Assembly (NCBI RefSeq): GCF_030555055.1
Contig: NZ_JAMOAO010000001.1
Location: 4,526,001-4,590,000 of the forward strand
Direction of reading: 5' to 3'
Length of the DNA stretch: 64,000 bases
From: Nocardiopsis sp. YSL2
Lineage (GTDB): Bacteria; Actinomycetota; Actinomycetes; Streptosporangiales; Streptosporangiaceae
This document shows positions 36,017 to 45,533 of the stretch, piece by piece. The first letter of the stretch is position 1, and each line of letters starts with the position of its first letter. The notes under the pieces were generated by a model. The model had not been told where the DNA came from. It worked only from the letters and a program-made list of their open reading frames with translations, and searched no databases. A program made the translations under genes and the position numbers.

Positions 36017-36108
36017 CCGACGGTGCCGTACATGGCGTCGCGAGCACCCCGTGAGGGGCGCTAGTCTATGGGTGCCGTCGCGGTTCACGGAGCCGCGGAG
36101 GAACGCGA

Positions 36109-36181
36109 TCCCGCGTAGCTCAATCGGCAGAGCAGCCGGCTGTTAACCGGCAGGTTACTGGTTCGAGTCCAGTCGCGGGAG
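36109..36181 (+). tRNA. tRNA-Asn (GTT), copy 2
   Basis: Identical in sequence to the tRNA at 35944-36016. It has its own duplicated leader and is followed eight bases later by a strong terminator. Confidence 0.97.
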
Positions 36182-36188
36182 CAGATGA

Positions 36189-36220
36189 GGGCCCTTTCCC
36201 TTTCGGGAAGGGGCCCTTTC
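36189..36220 (+). terminator. Terminator after tRNA-Asn
   Basis: A 12-bp stem (36189-36200/36205-36216) with one G-U pair and a TTTC loop, followed by TTTC. This is a good intrinsic-type terminator. Confidence 0.75.
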
Positions 36221-36622
36221 GCGTGTCCGGGGTGCTGACTCGCGCGTCCGGACGGGCGCGCCCCGGCCAGGGGCCGCCAGAACGCGTCCGAGGCCGTACT
36301 CGCGCCTGACCGTGGTCGGGGCGCCGGTAGGGGGCTTCCCGCGCGCGGCGGGCATGCGGCGATCCGGGTGGCCGGATGCGGGCGGTCCGGGCGGCGTGGG
36401 CCATCTCGGCGAGGATCGCTGTGGTGGTCGAGCCGGGGTGGCCCCATGCCTCCGGGACTGCGTCGACCGGTGGCGGTGCGGTAGAGAACGCCTGGCGGCG
36501 TCGGGCCCGTTCCCCGGGGGCACGGGCGGCCCGTCGCCGTGCGGGGGCGCTGTGCGACGGACATGGGGCTGCCCCCGCCCGCTGCCGGGCCGAGGGCTCA
36601 GACGCGGGTGCGGGGGATGCCG
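36221..36622. other. Non-coding or unassigned stretch
   Basis: Open frames exist on both strands, but all are Arg/Pro-rich high-GC readings without ribosome-binding site or recognisable domain. I see no gene, RNA or repeat here. Confidence 0.4.
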
Positions 36623-37510
36623 TCAGAGTCGGCCCACGCCGCCGACGATGAGCCGCCGGTTGCGCTGCGGCATCTGGTAGCAGCCGGGGACGGGCGGCGC
36701 CACCGGCAGGGTCCGCCACCGCTGGGCCTGGAGCATGCCGGGGGGCACGGACTGCCAGCCCGCGAAGAACGCCTCGATCTCCTGCTCCGTACGCCAGCGC
36801 CCGGAGCCGAGGTGCTCGGTGAAGAGCTGTTCGAGGACCTGCGCGCGCTGGGCGTCCTTGGGGTAGGCGGTCGCGTCGGGGCGGCAGTAGTGGCTCAGGA
36901 CGAGATGACTTCCGGGGGCGAGGGAGTCACGCAGGGTGGCGATGTGCCCGGCCGGATCGTCGGCGTCCGGCACGTGTGCCACCACACCGGTGAGCAGGAG
37001 GCCCACCGGCTGGTCCAGGTCGATGATCCTGGCCGTCTCGGCGTCGCCCAGCACGCGGTCGGGGCTGGTGAGCCCGGCCTGCACAGCGGTGGTGGTCCGG
37101 CCGTCCCGGAGCAGGGCGCGGTGGTGTGTGAGCACCATGGGGTCGTCCGAGGCGTAGGCCACCCGGGCGCCCGGGTCGGTCTCGTGGGCGATCTCGTGGG
37201 GGTCGCCGGGTGAGGGCAGGCCGGCGCCGATCTGGATGAACTGCCGGATGCCCGCGTCCGCGGCCAGGAAGCGGACCGCCCGTTGGAGAAAGGCGCGTTC
37301 ACCGAGGACGACGTCCTGGAAACCCGGAGCGGCCTGTTCGGCGCGGGTGGCCAGATCGCGGTCGACCTCGAAGTGGTCCTTCCCCTTGAGGTGGAAGGAG
37401 TGGAACCGCGCCAGACTGGGTCGTGCCAGGTCGACGACGGGCGGTGGTTTGGCCCGGACGTGTTTGCCCCCCGCCTGCCTCAGGAAATCGGGGGAGGTGA
37501 ATCGAGACAT
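36623..37510 (-). CDS. SAM-dependent methyltransferase, DUF574/SAV2177 family
   Basis: A 295-residue protein of the actinomycete-specific DUF574 family. Typical features are the ARFHSFHLKGKDHFEVDRD entry, FIQIGAGLPSPGDPHEIA as the SAM-binding glycine motif, VAYASDDPMVLTH with the ribose-binding acidic residue, and LTGVVAHVPD followed by SHYC. The substrate is unknown; families like this often lie near regulatory or morphogenesis genes in Streptomyces. AGAGGA sits before the ATG. It is monocistronic and divergent from the riboflavin-type genes. Confidence 0.88.
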   Translation of the reverse strand: MSRFTSPDFLRQAGGKHVRAKPPPVVDLARPSLARFHSFHLKGKDHFEVDRDLATRAEQAAPGFQDVVLGERAFLQRAVRFLAADAGIRQFIQIGAGLPSPGDPHEIAHETDPGARVAYASDDPMVLTHHRALLRDGRTTTAVQAGLTSPDRVLGDAETARIIDLDQPVGLLLTGVVAHVPDADDPAGHIATLRDSLAPGSHLVLSHYCRPDATAYPKDAQRAQVLEQLFTEHLGSGRWRTEQEIEAFFAGWQSVPPGMLQAQRWRTLPVAPPVPGCYQMPQRNRRLIVGGVGRL

Positions 37511-38002
37511 CGCCGTCCTCTATGTGAGGTGGGGAAGTGAGCCGACCTCTGGATTGTATTCGTTGTTGACGCGCTTGTTAACCGAGTCACCGACACAGGT
37601 CGCAAAAACATCGGCCACTGTGCTCTTGTCGGGAACGGCGATACGTGTTAGGTCGGACTTGGGTCGACTAGCACATTTATACCGGATGTCCACTTTGCGA
37701 GGAATCTGGAGGGGTGCACGAGGGCACAAGCCCCTGGTTGGGCGGGAGAGGGATTTCCCCAGGGTGCACGAGTGATCGGTGAGATCGGTCCGCGGTCCTC
37801 CGGAGAGCCATCCGCGGGTGCGCGAGTAGTGGACACCGAGCCCCTGAATTAGGTCCGCACCCATTCCCGCGTGCAATTACGCGGCGGCACTCATGGGCTG
37901 CGACAAGCCGATGTCGTGGAGGTAAAGCGAGAGAAGGCATCGACCGCAGGCCAGTGGTCAATAAGTCCTTCCGGTTGGTGGGCCGGGGCTAACCTTGGAG
38001 GC
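37511..38002. other. AT-richer intergenic region
   Basis: Composition is lower in G+C than the neighbours. A minus-strand reading of 118 codons (37520-37876) ends in a region without recognisable domain or ribosome-binding site; I do not call it. The region probably contains the divergent promoters of the methyltransferase and the reductase. Confidence 0.35.
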
Positions 38003-38710
38003 ATGGACCGTCCGTACACCATCCTGAGCTGCGCGATGTCGCTCGACGGCCGCATCGACGACACCGGTCCCGACCGGCTGCGCCTGTCCAACGACGCGGA
38101 CTTCGCCGAGATCGACGCGCTGCGCGCCGACTGCGACGCGATCCTGGTCGGCGCGGGCACGCTGCGCGCCGACAACCCCCGACTGCTCGTGCGCTCTCCG
38201 GAACTGCGCGGCCGCCGCCGGGCCGAGGGGCGGCCGGAGAACCTGCTCAAGTGCGTGGTCACCCGATCCGGCGACATCGACCCCGCCGCCCGGTTCTTCA
38301 CCACCGGTGACGCCGGGTCGGTCGTGCACACCGGGGGAGCGGGCCTGGACACCGCACGCCGCGCGCTCGAGGGGCACCCGGAGGGAGCGCCGCCGGTCGA
38401 GGTCGCCGACGCAGGGGACCCGCCCACGGCCAGGGGCGTCCTCGACGACCTCGCCGCCCGGGGTGTGGCCCGCCTCCTGGTGGAGGGCGGCGGGCACATC
38501 CACACGATGTTCCTGACCGAGGGCCTGGTCGACGAACTCCGCGTGGCCGTGGCCCCCTTCTTCGTGGGACAGGAGGACGCGCCGCGCTTCGTCCTGCCCG
38601 GCCCCTTCCCCTTCACCCCGTCCTCGCCGCTGCGCCTGGCGGAGGCGCGGGCGCTCGGCGACGTCGCCGTCCTGCGCTACGTCGCCGCCCCGGACCGGGA
38701 GTCCGCGTGA
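38003..38710 (+). CDS. RibD C-terminal-type pyrimidine reductase
   Basis: A 235-residue protein with the DHFR-like RibD reductase fold. The substrate/NADPH motifs are LSCAMSLDGRI, DAILVGAGTLRADNPRL and LLVEGGGHIHTMFLTEGLVDEL. In riboflavin synthesis this domain reduces the ribosylamino-pyrimidine. Here it is separate from its deaminase. A TTGGAGGC ribosome-binding site precedes the ATG. The stop overlaps the deaminase start (GTGA). Whether it serves riboflavin or a related deazaflavin/pyrimidine path is not decided by sequence. Confidence 0.87.
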   Translation: MDRPYTILSCAMSLDGRIDDTGPDRLRLSNDADFAEIDALRADCDAILVGAGTLRADNPRLLVRSPELRGRRRAEGRPENLLKCVVTRSGDIDPAARFFTTGDAGSVVHTGGAGLDTARRALEGHPEGAPPVEVADAGDPPTARGVLDDLAARGVARLLVEGGGHIHTMFLTEGLVDELRVAVAPFFVGQEDAPRFVLPGPFPFTPSSPLRLAEARALGDVAVLRYVAAPDRESA

Positions 38711-39180
38711 GCCCCGCCGGCCCGCCGCCCGCCGACGGGGACGGCGACGCGTACTGGCTGCGTCACGCGGTGGAGCTGTCCGGCCTGTGCCCGGCCTCGC
38801 ACACCGCGTTCTCCGTGGGCGCCGTGGTGGTGGCCGCCGACGGGACCGTCCTCGGCGAGGGCTACTCCCGCCGGGACGACCCCCACGACCACGCGGAGGA
38901 GGTGGCCCTGCGCGAGGTGGATCCCGCCGACCCCCGTCTGGCGGGTGCCACCCTGTACTCGTCCCTGGAGCCGTGCAGTTCCCGCGCCTCACGGCCCCTG
39001 GCCTGTAGCGGGCTGATCCTGGCCACCGCCGTGCCGCGGGTGGTGTTCGCCTGGCGCGAGCCCGCGCTGTTCGTGGACTGCGACGGAGCCGAACGGCTGG
39101 CCGCGGCGGGCCGGACCGTGGTGGAGCGCCCCGACCTCGCGTCCGGGGCCCGGGCGGCCAACGCCCACCTGATCGGCTGA
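38707..39180 (+). CDS. Cytidine/deoxycytidylate-type deaminase (RibD N-terminal type)
   Basis: A 157-residue zinc deaminase. The zinc and proton-shuttle motif is DHAEEVALR, and the second zinc motif is EPCSSRASRPLACSGLI (PCxxR with a distal Cys), typical of RibD-type riboflavin deaminases. It is translationally coupled to the upstream reductase by a four-base overlap, so the two proteins likely act on consecutive pyrimidine intermediates. Confidence 0.87.
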   Translation: MSPAGPPPADGDGDAYWLRHAVELSGLCPASHTAFSVGAVVVAADGTVLGEGYSRRDDPHDHAEEVALREVDPADPRLAGATLYSSLEPCSSRASRPLACSGLILATAVPRVVFAWREPALFVDCDGAERLAAAGRTVVERPDLASGARAANAHLIG

Positions 39181-39310
39181 TCGGCGGTCCGCCCAGGTCC
39201 GCGCGGCGGAGGGCCGGGGCACCGGTCCGGCACGATTCCGCGACGGCCCGGACCGATCCGGCGCCGCGGTCCAGCGCCGGTGGAACCGGTCGATCCTGCG
39301 CGACCGCGGG

Positions 39311-41818
39311 TCAGAGCCGGTCGACGTCCACCACGTGCACGACCGCGCGCCCCTCGGCGTCGGAGGCGGCCAGGTCCACCTCCGCGCTGATCCCCCAGTC
39401 GTGGTCGCCCGCGGGGTCGGCGAGGATCTGCCGGACCCGCCACAGGCCGGACTCCTCCTCGATGAGCAGCATCTGGGGGCCGCGGGCGTCCGGACCGGTG
39501 CCGATCTGGTCGTGCTCGGCGTAGTACGCCTCGACCGCCTCCGCCCACTCCTCGCCGGTCCACTCCCCGTCCTGGGAGAGCTTGCCGAGGTCGCCGTAGC
39601 GGCGGCGGGAGGCCAGCTCCACGCGGCGGAACATCTCGTTGCGCACCAGCACCTTGAAGGCGCGGGCGTTGGCGGTGACCGGCCGCACCCTCTCCTCGGC
39701 CGGCTCCTCGCCCTCGGGGCCCTCCTCCTCGGGGTTGGTGAGCTGCTCCCACTCGTCGAGCAGGCTGGAGTCCACCTGGCGGACCAGTTCGCCCAGCCAC
39801 TCGGTGAGGTCGCGCAGCTCCTCGGTCTTGGCGTCGTCGGGCACCGTCTGGTTCAGGGCCTTGTAGGCGCTGGCGAGGTAGCGCAGGACGAGCCCCTCGG
39901 AACGCGCCAGCTCGTAGTAGCCCACGTACTCGACGAAGGTCATCGCGCGCTCGTACATGTCACGCGCCACCGTCTTGGGCTGCAGCGGATGGTCGCCCAC
40001 CCACGGGTGGCCGGTCCGGTAGACCTCGTAGGCGTGGTCGAGCAGCTCCTCCAACGGCTTGGGGTAGTCGATCTCCTCCAGCCGCTCCATGCGCTCGTCG
40101 TACTCGATGCCGTCCATCTTCATCTGCTGGACGGCCTCGCCGCGCGCCTTGTTGAGCTGGGCGCCGAGGATCTGCCGCGGGTCGTCCAGGGTGGACTCCA
40201 CGACGGTGAGCGCGTCCAGGTGATAGGTCGGCGACTCCTTGTCGAGGAGCTCCAGCGCGGCCAGCGCGAACGTGGACAGCGGCTGGTTGAGCGCGAAGTC
40301 GGCCTGCAGGTCGACGGTCAGGCGGGCGGTGCGGCCCTGGGCGTCGGGCTCCGGCAGCGTCTCGACGATGCCGCCGTCCAGGAGCGAACGGTAGATGGCG
40401 ATCGCCTCGTGGATGTGGCGGCGCTGGGTCCGGCGGTCGTCGTGGTTCTCCGTGAGCAGGTGCTTCATGGCGGTGAAGCAGTTGCCGGGCCGCGAGATCA
40501 CGCTCAGCAGCATCGCGTTGCTCACCCGGAAGCGGGAGTTGAGCGGTTCGGGGTCGGCGGCGATGAGCTTCTGGAACGTCGCCTCGTCCCAGGCGACGAA
40601 GCCCTCCGGGGCCTTCTTGCGTACGACCTTGCGCCGCTTCTTGGTGTCGTCGCCGGCCTTGGCCAGGGCCTTCTCGTTCTCGATGACGTGTTCCGGCGCC
40701 TGGGCGACCACGTGGCCGACCGTGTCGAAGCCGGCGCGGCCGGCCCGCCCGGCGATCTGGTGGAACTCGCGGGCGCGCAGGCGGCGCACGCGCACGCCGT
40801 CGTACTTGCTCAGGGCGGTGAACAGGACCGTGCGGATGGGCACGTTGACGCCCACGCCGAGCGTGTCGGTACCGCAGATGACCTTGAGGAGCCCCGCCTG
40901 CGCCAGCCGCTCGACGAGGCGCCGGTACTTGGGGAGCATCCCGGCGTGGTGCACACCGATGCCGTGGCGCACGTAGCGGGACAGGTTGCGGCCGAACTTG
41001 GTGGTGAAGCGGAAGTTGCCGATCTCGTCGGCGATCGCCGCCTTCTCCTCCTTGGTGCACATGTTGATGCTGGTCAGCGACTGTGCGCGCTCGATGGCCT
41101 GTGCCTGGGTGAAGTGCACGATGTACACCGGCGCCTGGCCGTCGCCGAGCAGCTCCTCCAGCGTCTCGTGGAGGGGGGTGACGCGGTAGTCGTAGTAGAG
41201 GGGGACGGGGCGCTCGGCGGAGGCGACCACGGCGGTGGAGCGCCCGGTGCGCTTCTCCAGGTCCTCCTCGAAGCGGCTGACGTCGCCCAGGGTCGCCGAC
41301 ATCAGCAGGAACTGGGCCTGGGGCATCTCCAGCAGGGGGACCTGCCAGGCCCAGCCGCGGTCGGGCTCGGCGTAGAAGTGGAACTCGTCCATGACCACGG
41401 TGTTGATGTCCGCGTGCTCGCCCTCGACCAGAGCGATCTGGGCCAGGACCTCGGCGGTGCAGCACACGATGGGGGCGTCGGAGTTGACGCTGGCGTCGCC
41501 GGTCATCATGCCGACGTTCTCGGTGCCGAAGATCTTGCAGAGGTCGAAGAACTTCTCCGACACCAGGGCCTTGATGGGCGCGGTGTAGAACGCGCACTCG
41601 TCACGGGCCAGCGCGGCGAAGAGGGCGCCGGTGGCGACCATGCTCTTGCCCGACCCGGTGGGGGTGTTGAGGATGACGTTGGACCCGGAGACGACCTCGA
41701 TGAGCGCCTCCTCCTGATGCGGGTACAGGGTGAGGCCCCGCTCCTCGCACCACGAGGCGAACGCCTCGAAGAGGGAATCGGGTTCGGGTTCGGCGGGAAG
41801 AACATCGATGAGACTCAC
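39311..41818 (-). CDS. DEAD/DEAH-box RNA helicase, DUF3516 family
   Basis: An 835-residue SF2 helicase of the Ski2-like group common in actinobacteria. Motif I is NTPTGSGKSM, Ia FYTAPIKAL, II VMDEFHFYAE, III LMSATLGD and VI HQIAGRAGRAGFDT. The C-terminal DUF3516 region follows. Candidate roles are RNA processing or decay. The GTG at 41818 was chosen because a -10-like TATAGA ends about four bases upstream and no ribosome-binding site is present, so the message may be leaderless; the longer frame lacks support. Confidence 0.9.
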   Translation of the reverse strand: MSLIDVLPAEPEPDSLFEAFASWCEERGLTLYPHQEEALIEVVSGSNVILNTPTGSGKSMVATGALFAALARDECAFYTAPIKALVSEKFFDLCKIFGTENVGMMTGDASVNSDAPIVCCTAEVLAQIALVEGEHADINTVVMDEFHFYAEPDRGWAWQVPLLEMPQAQFLLMSATLGDVSRFEEDLEKRTGRSTAVVASAERPVPLYYDYRVTPLHETLEELLGDGQAPVYIVHFTQAQAIERAQSLTSINMCTKEEKAAIADEIGNFRFTTKFGRNLSRYVRHGIGVHHAGMLPKYRRLVERLAQAGLLKVICGTDTLGVGVNVPIRTVLFTALSKYDGVRVRRLRAREFHQIAGRAGRAGFDTVGHVVAQAPEHVIENEKALAKAGDDTKKRRKVVRKKAPEGFVAWDEATFQKLIAADPEPLNSRFRVSNAMLLSVISRPGNCFTAMKHLLTENHDDRRTQRRHIHEAIAIYRSLLDGGIVETLPEPDAQGRTARLTVDLQADFALNQPLSTFALAALELLDKESPTYHLDALTVVESTLDDPRQILGAQLNKARGEAVQQMKMDGIEYDERMERLEEIDYPKPLEELLDHAYEVYRTGHPWVGDHPLQPKTVARDMYERAMTFVEYVGYYELARSEGLVLRYLASAYKALNQTVPDDAKTEELRDLTEWLGELVRQVDSSLLDEWEQLTNPEEEGPEGEEPAEERVRPVTANARAFKVLVRNEMFRRVELASRRRYGDLGKLSQDGEWTGEEWAEAVEAYYAEHDQIGTGPDARGPQMLLIEEESGLWRVRQILADPAGDHDWGISAEVDLAASDAEGRAVVHVVDVDRL

Positions 41819-41914
41819 GGTTCTATACTGCCCGCTCCCCGACCCCCGTCGGGACGTGCGCCCACCGCACAGGGGAAGGGGGCGCTCCCCGCGGGAACAC
41901 CCCCTCGGCACCGC

Positions 41915-41942
41915 GGCCCGTCCGCCGTGCGGCGGACGGGCC
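41915..41942 (-). terminator. Hairpin terminator after mdh
   Basis: Perfect 13-bp arms 41915-41927/41930-41942 separated by two bases, immediately downstream of the mdh stop (minus strand). Confidence 0.7.
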
Positions 41943-41950
41943 CGTCGGGC

Positions 41951-42979
<1,029 letters not shown>

Positions 42980-43199
42980 TTACCAACGGGTAGAAGCGGC
43001 GTCCGTGCCGGGCGCTGGGGTCCACCGGGCGCGCGCCGCACCTCACCACCCTAGACCGAGGGCGCACACGCCCCGTGACCCAGGTGTGGCCTACACGCCA
43101 CCGAACCGCCGAGGAGGACGTCAACCCTTGCCGGACGGCGGTTTCACGGCGCGGTAACGTCGGACACACCCTGTTAGGATGACGTGTGCCGACGACGGC

Positions 43200-43273
43200 G
43201 GGCCGGTAGCTCAGTTGGTCAGAGCAGGGGACTCATAATCCCTGGGTCGCGGGTTCGAGTCCTGCCCGGCCTA
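43200..43273 (+). tRNA. tRNA with CAT anticodon (probably elongator tRNA-Met)
   Basis: A 74-base cloverleaf: acceptor GGGCCGG/CCGGCCT with a G-U first pair, discriminator A, D arm GCTC..GAGC, anticodon loop CTCATAA and T loop TTCGAGT. The sequence style matches elongator tRNA-Met; an Ile2 tRNA with modified CAT cannot be excluded from sequence alone. CCA is not encoded. Confidence 0.93.
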
Positions 43274-43290
43274 CCCCCTCTGAGCACAAA

Positions 43291-43330
43291 AAGCCGCTGA
43301 CCTGCGGATCCAGGCCAGCGGCTTCTTCAT
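43291..43330 (+). terminator. Terminator after tRNA (CAT)
   Basis: Arms 43291-43303 and 43312-43324: 13 bp with one mismatch, 8-base loop, followed by CTTCTTC. It lies 17 bases after the tRNA. Confidence 0.7.
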
Positions 43331-43535
43331 GTCCTCTCCGGCCGCGTACGGCTGACGCCGGTCGCGTCCGGTCGCCTGTGTCGAATGCACGTTGAAATTC
43401 TGCGGGCTCGGAACCCCTCGAACCCGGCCCCGGCCCCGGCCCTCCACCGCGATTCCCGCCCGCCGCCGTCCGAGCAGCGCGCGTGGACCCGAAGCAGGAC
43501 ACCGACGCTGCGAGGCGCCCACCGCGCCGCCCGGG

Positions 43536-44237
43536 TCAGGTACGGGCGGCCAGGGGCCAGGAGCCGTCCACGACCGCTTCGGGGTCCTTGCGCCGCAGGT
43601 AGTCCTGGAATCCGGCGGCCTGTTCGGCCTTCCAGCCGATCTGTGCCGTGTGCAGGTCGTCGATGCTCATCTCCGCCAGCTCGCTGTGGACCGCTCCGAG
43701 CTTCCAGGCCAGCCGTGCGGCGGCCAGAGCGTCGGCGGCGGCCCCGTGGGCCTGGTCGGCGTCGAGGCGGACCCCGTGGTGGGCGCACACGTCCGCGAGC
43801 TTGCGGGAGCCGCGTCGGTAGGTGTCGGCCTGCTTGTCCAGGACGAGGGGGTCGATGACGCGCAGCAGCTCGGAGATGGACATCCCCGTCTGGTGGCGCT
43901 GGAGCTCGGCGGCGAGCAGGCCGAGGTCGTAGGGGGCGTTGTAGATGACCACGGGGAACCCGTCGACGGCCGCCTTCTCCAGGGCCTCACCGATCTCCGG
44001 TACGGCTTCGGATGCGGGTCGGCCGTGTGCGCGGGCGTGATCGGTGGTGATGCCGTGGATGTCGGTGGCGGCCTGGGGGATGTCGATGCCCGGGTCGATG
44101 AGCCAGGTCGCGACGCTCTTCGTCCGGTTGGCGGGGTCGATGCGCCACAGGGCGGCGGTGACGATGCGGTCGTGCCCCAGGTCCAGGCCGGTGGACTCGA
44201 TGTCGAACGCGGCCATGGGGCGCAGGTGCCAGGTCAT
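43536..44237 (-). CDS. DEDDh 3'-5' exonuclease (DnaQ-like)
   Basis: A 233-residue exonuclease domain protein. Exo I is AAFDIESTGLD, Exo II YNAPYDLGLLAAEL and Exo III AHGAAADALAAARL with the His and Asp of the DEDDh class. It resembles the DnaQ epsilon/RNase T group, acting alone on DNA or RNA ends. AAGGGG precedes the ATG. It is monocistronic, between the tRNA terminator and a divergent glycosyltransferase. Confidence 0.88.
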   Translation of the reverse strand: MTWHLRPMAAFDIESTGLDLGHDRIVTAALWRIDPANRTKSVATWLIDPGIDIPQAATDIHGITTDHARAHGRPASEAVPEIGEALEKAAVDGFPVVIYNAPYDLGLLAAELQRHQTGMSISELLRVIDPLVLDKQADTYRRGSRKLADVCAHHGVRLDADQAHGAAADALAAARLAWKLGAVHSELAEMSIDDLHTAQIGWKAEQAAGFQDYLRRKDPEAVVDGSWPLAART

Positions 44238-44583
44238 GGGACCCCTTCTGCTCGCTGGAGGTGGTGAAGCGCTCGGTGACCAGTGTGGCGGTCTCGCGCT
44301 GCTCGCGGTTCTCGCCGGTGCGTCCGTTCCGATGGGCGATCACCGACAGCGCCACACCGCCCGGTCCGGAGACGATGGCCAAGGAGCCCTCCTCGGTGTC
44401 GATCGGTCGGCGAGCAGGCGCCGTCGCGGTCGCCCAGCGCGGTCCGGCGCCCTTCCTCTGGGCTGGGGCGGGCGCCGGTCGTGTGCTCCACGGGGCCCTG
44501 CCCGAGCTGTGGGCGCGGGGAGGTGAACGGCCTACCGGGGCCCGGCGGCCGGGCCGACGCGCGGCCACGGCAGGATGGCGGGC
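44238..44583. other. Intergenic region between exonuclease and glycosyltransferase
   Basis: No gene can be supported. One minus-strand reading through 44,260-44,420 (containing EGSLAIVSGPGGVALSVIA) looks protein-like but has no start signal and runs into the exonuclease shadow. The divergent promoters are presumably here; no clear -35/-10 pair was found. Confidence 0.35.
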
Positions 44584-45333
44584 ATGACCAGGACCGTCAC
44601 CGTCGTCACCGCCGTGCACGCCCCCGCGGCCCGGTACCTGCCCGAGGCCCATGCCTCCCTGGCCGACCAGCGCCTGCCCGACGGCTGGGACTGGCAGTGG
44701 GTCGTCCAGGAGGACGGGGAGACCGCTGATGTGGCCCCGTACGTGCCGGACGACCCCCGCGTCTCCTTCGGGCAGGGCCGCCCCGGACGCGCCGCGATGG
44801 CGCGCACACTGGGGCTCTCGCGTGCCGTGGGGGAGTTCGTGCGCGTCCTCGACGCCGATGACCGGCTCACCCCCGGCGCGCTCGCCCGCGACGTCGCCGC
44901 GCTCACGGGCTCACCCGGCACGGGTTGGACCGTCTCGCGCGCCCTCGACCTGCTGCCCGACGGATCGACGGTCGCCGTGGACGACGGTCCGCCCGAGGGG
45001 CCGATCGCCCGCGGTACCGTCCTGGCCGCCTGGCGTGAGCGTGGCTTCCTCCCTCCGGTCCACCCCGCCACGCTGTGCGTCCGGCGCGACCTCCTGCTGG
45101 CCCTGGGCGGTTGGGCGGCCCTGCCCGCCGCCGAGGACACCGGGCTGCTCCTGGCGCTGGACGCGGTGAGTCCGGGCTGGTTCACGGCGGAGCCGGGCCT
45201 GCTCTACCGCAAGTGGCCCGGCCAGGCCACCGCGGCCGCCGCGCACACCGACGTCCGGGAGCGGGCCGCACGCGCCGCGGTCGTGTCGGACCGCGCGCGT
45301 GCGCTGGCGGCACTGGAGTGGAGCGCGCCGTGA
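44584..45333 (+). CDS. Family-2-type glycosyltransferase
   Basis: A 249-residue GT-A fold protein. The N-terminal strand is TVTVVTAVHAPAARYLPEA, the DXD-type motif VLDADDRLTPG and a later acidic motif AAEDTGLLLALD. It transfers a sugar from a nucleotide donor to an unknown acceptor. The ATG at 44584 was preferred over 44575 because AGGA lies eight bases upstream. There is no membrane segment. It stands alone before an SGNH hydrolase gene. Confidence 0.82.
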   Translation: MTRTVTVVTAVHAPAARYLPEAHASLADQRLPDGWDWQWVVQEDGETADVAPYVPDDPRVSFGQGRPGRAAMARTLGLSRAVGEFVRVLDADDRLTPGALARDVAALTGSPGTGWTVSRALDLLPDGSTVAVDDGPPEGPIARGTVLAAWRERGFLPPVHPATLCVRRDLLLALGGWAALPAAEDTGLLLALDAVSPGWFTAEPGLLYRKWPGQATAAAAHTDVRERAARAAVVSDRARALAALEWSAP

Positions 45334-45533
45334 ACCCGGTCGGCGGCGCGCCCCGATAACGGCAGGGGAGGGCCGACGGACACCCCGGACTTTCCTCGAC
45401 GCACCCGGGCCGCCGGCCCTGTTCCCCTAGACTGATCGGCGGTCGAGGGACGTGGTGGTACACGTCTCGACAACCACCGCGCACCCGGCGTCGTCCGATC
45501 AGTCGGTGGACAGATGTATCCCGGGAAGGGCGT

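Larger units (their letters stand above)
35893..36181 (+). repeat. 165-bp-period tandem duplication of tRNA-Asn with leader
   Basis: The segment 35893-36016 (leader starting GCGCTAGTCTAT, then tRNA) recurs at 36058-36181 with a few differences in the leader and none in the tRNA. Each copy keeps its own -10-like TAGTCT. Confidence 0.85.

Noticed and set aside
35944..36181. tRNA-Asn pair as integration site of a mobile element
   Set aside because: No integrase, excisionase or second att-like copy is nearby; the repeat is explained by tandem duplication.
37520..37876. 118-codon minus-strand frame in the methyltransferase-reductase gap
   Set aside because: Ends in a plausible-looking stretch but has no start signal or known domain; left as unassigned.
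44234..44491. Minus-strand protein-like reading (EGSLAIVSGPGGVALSVIA region)
   Set aside because: No start codon with ribosome-binding site, and it merges into the shadow of the exonuclease gene.
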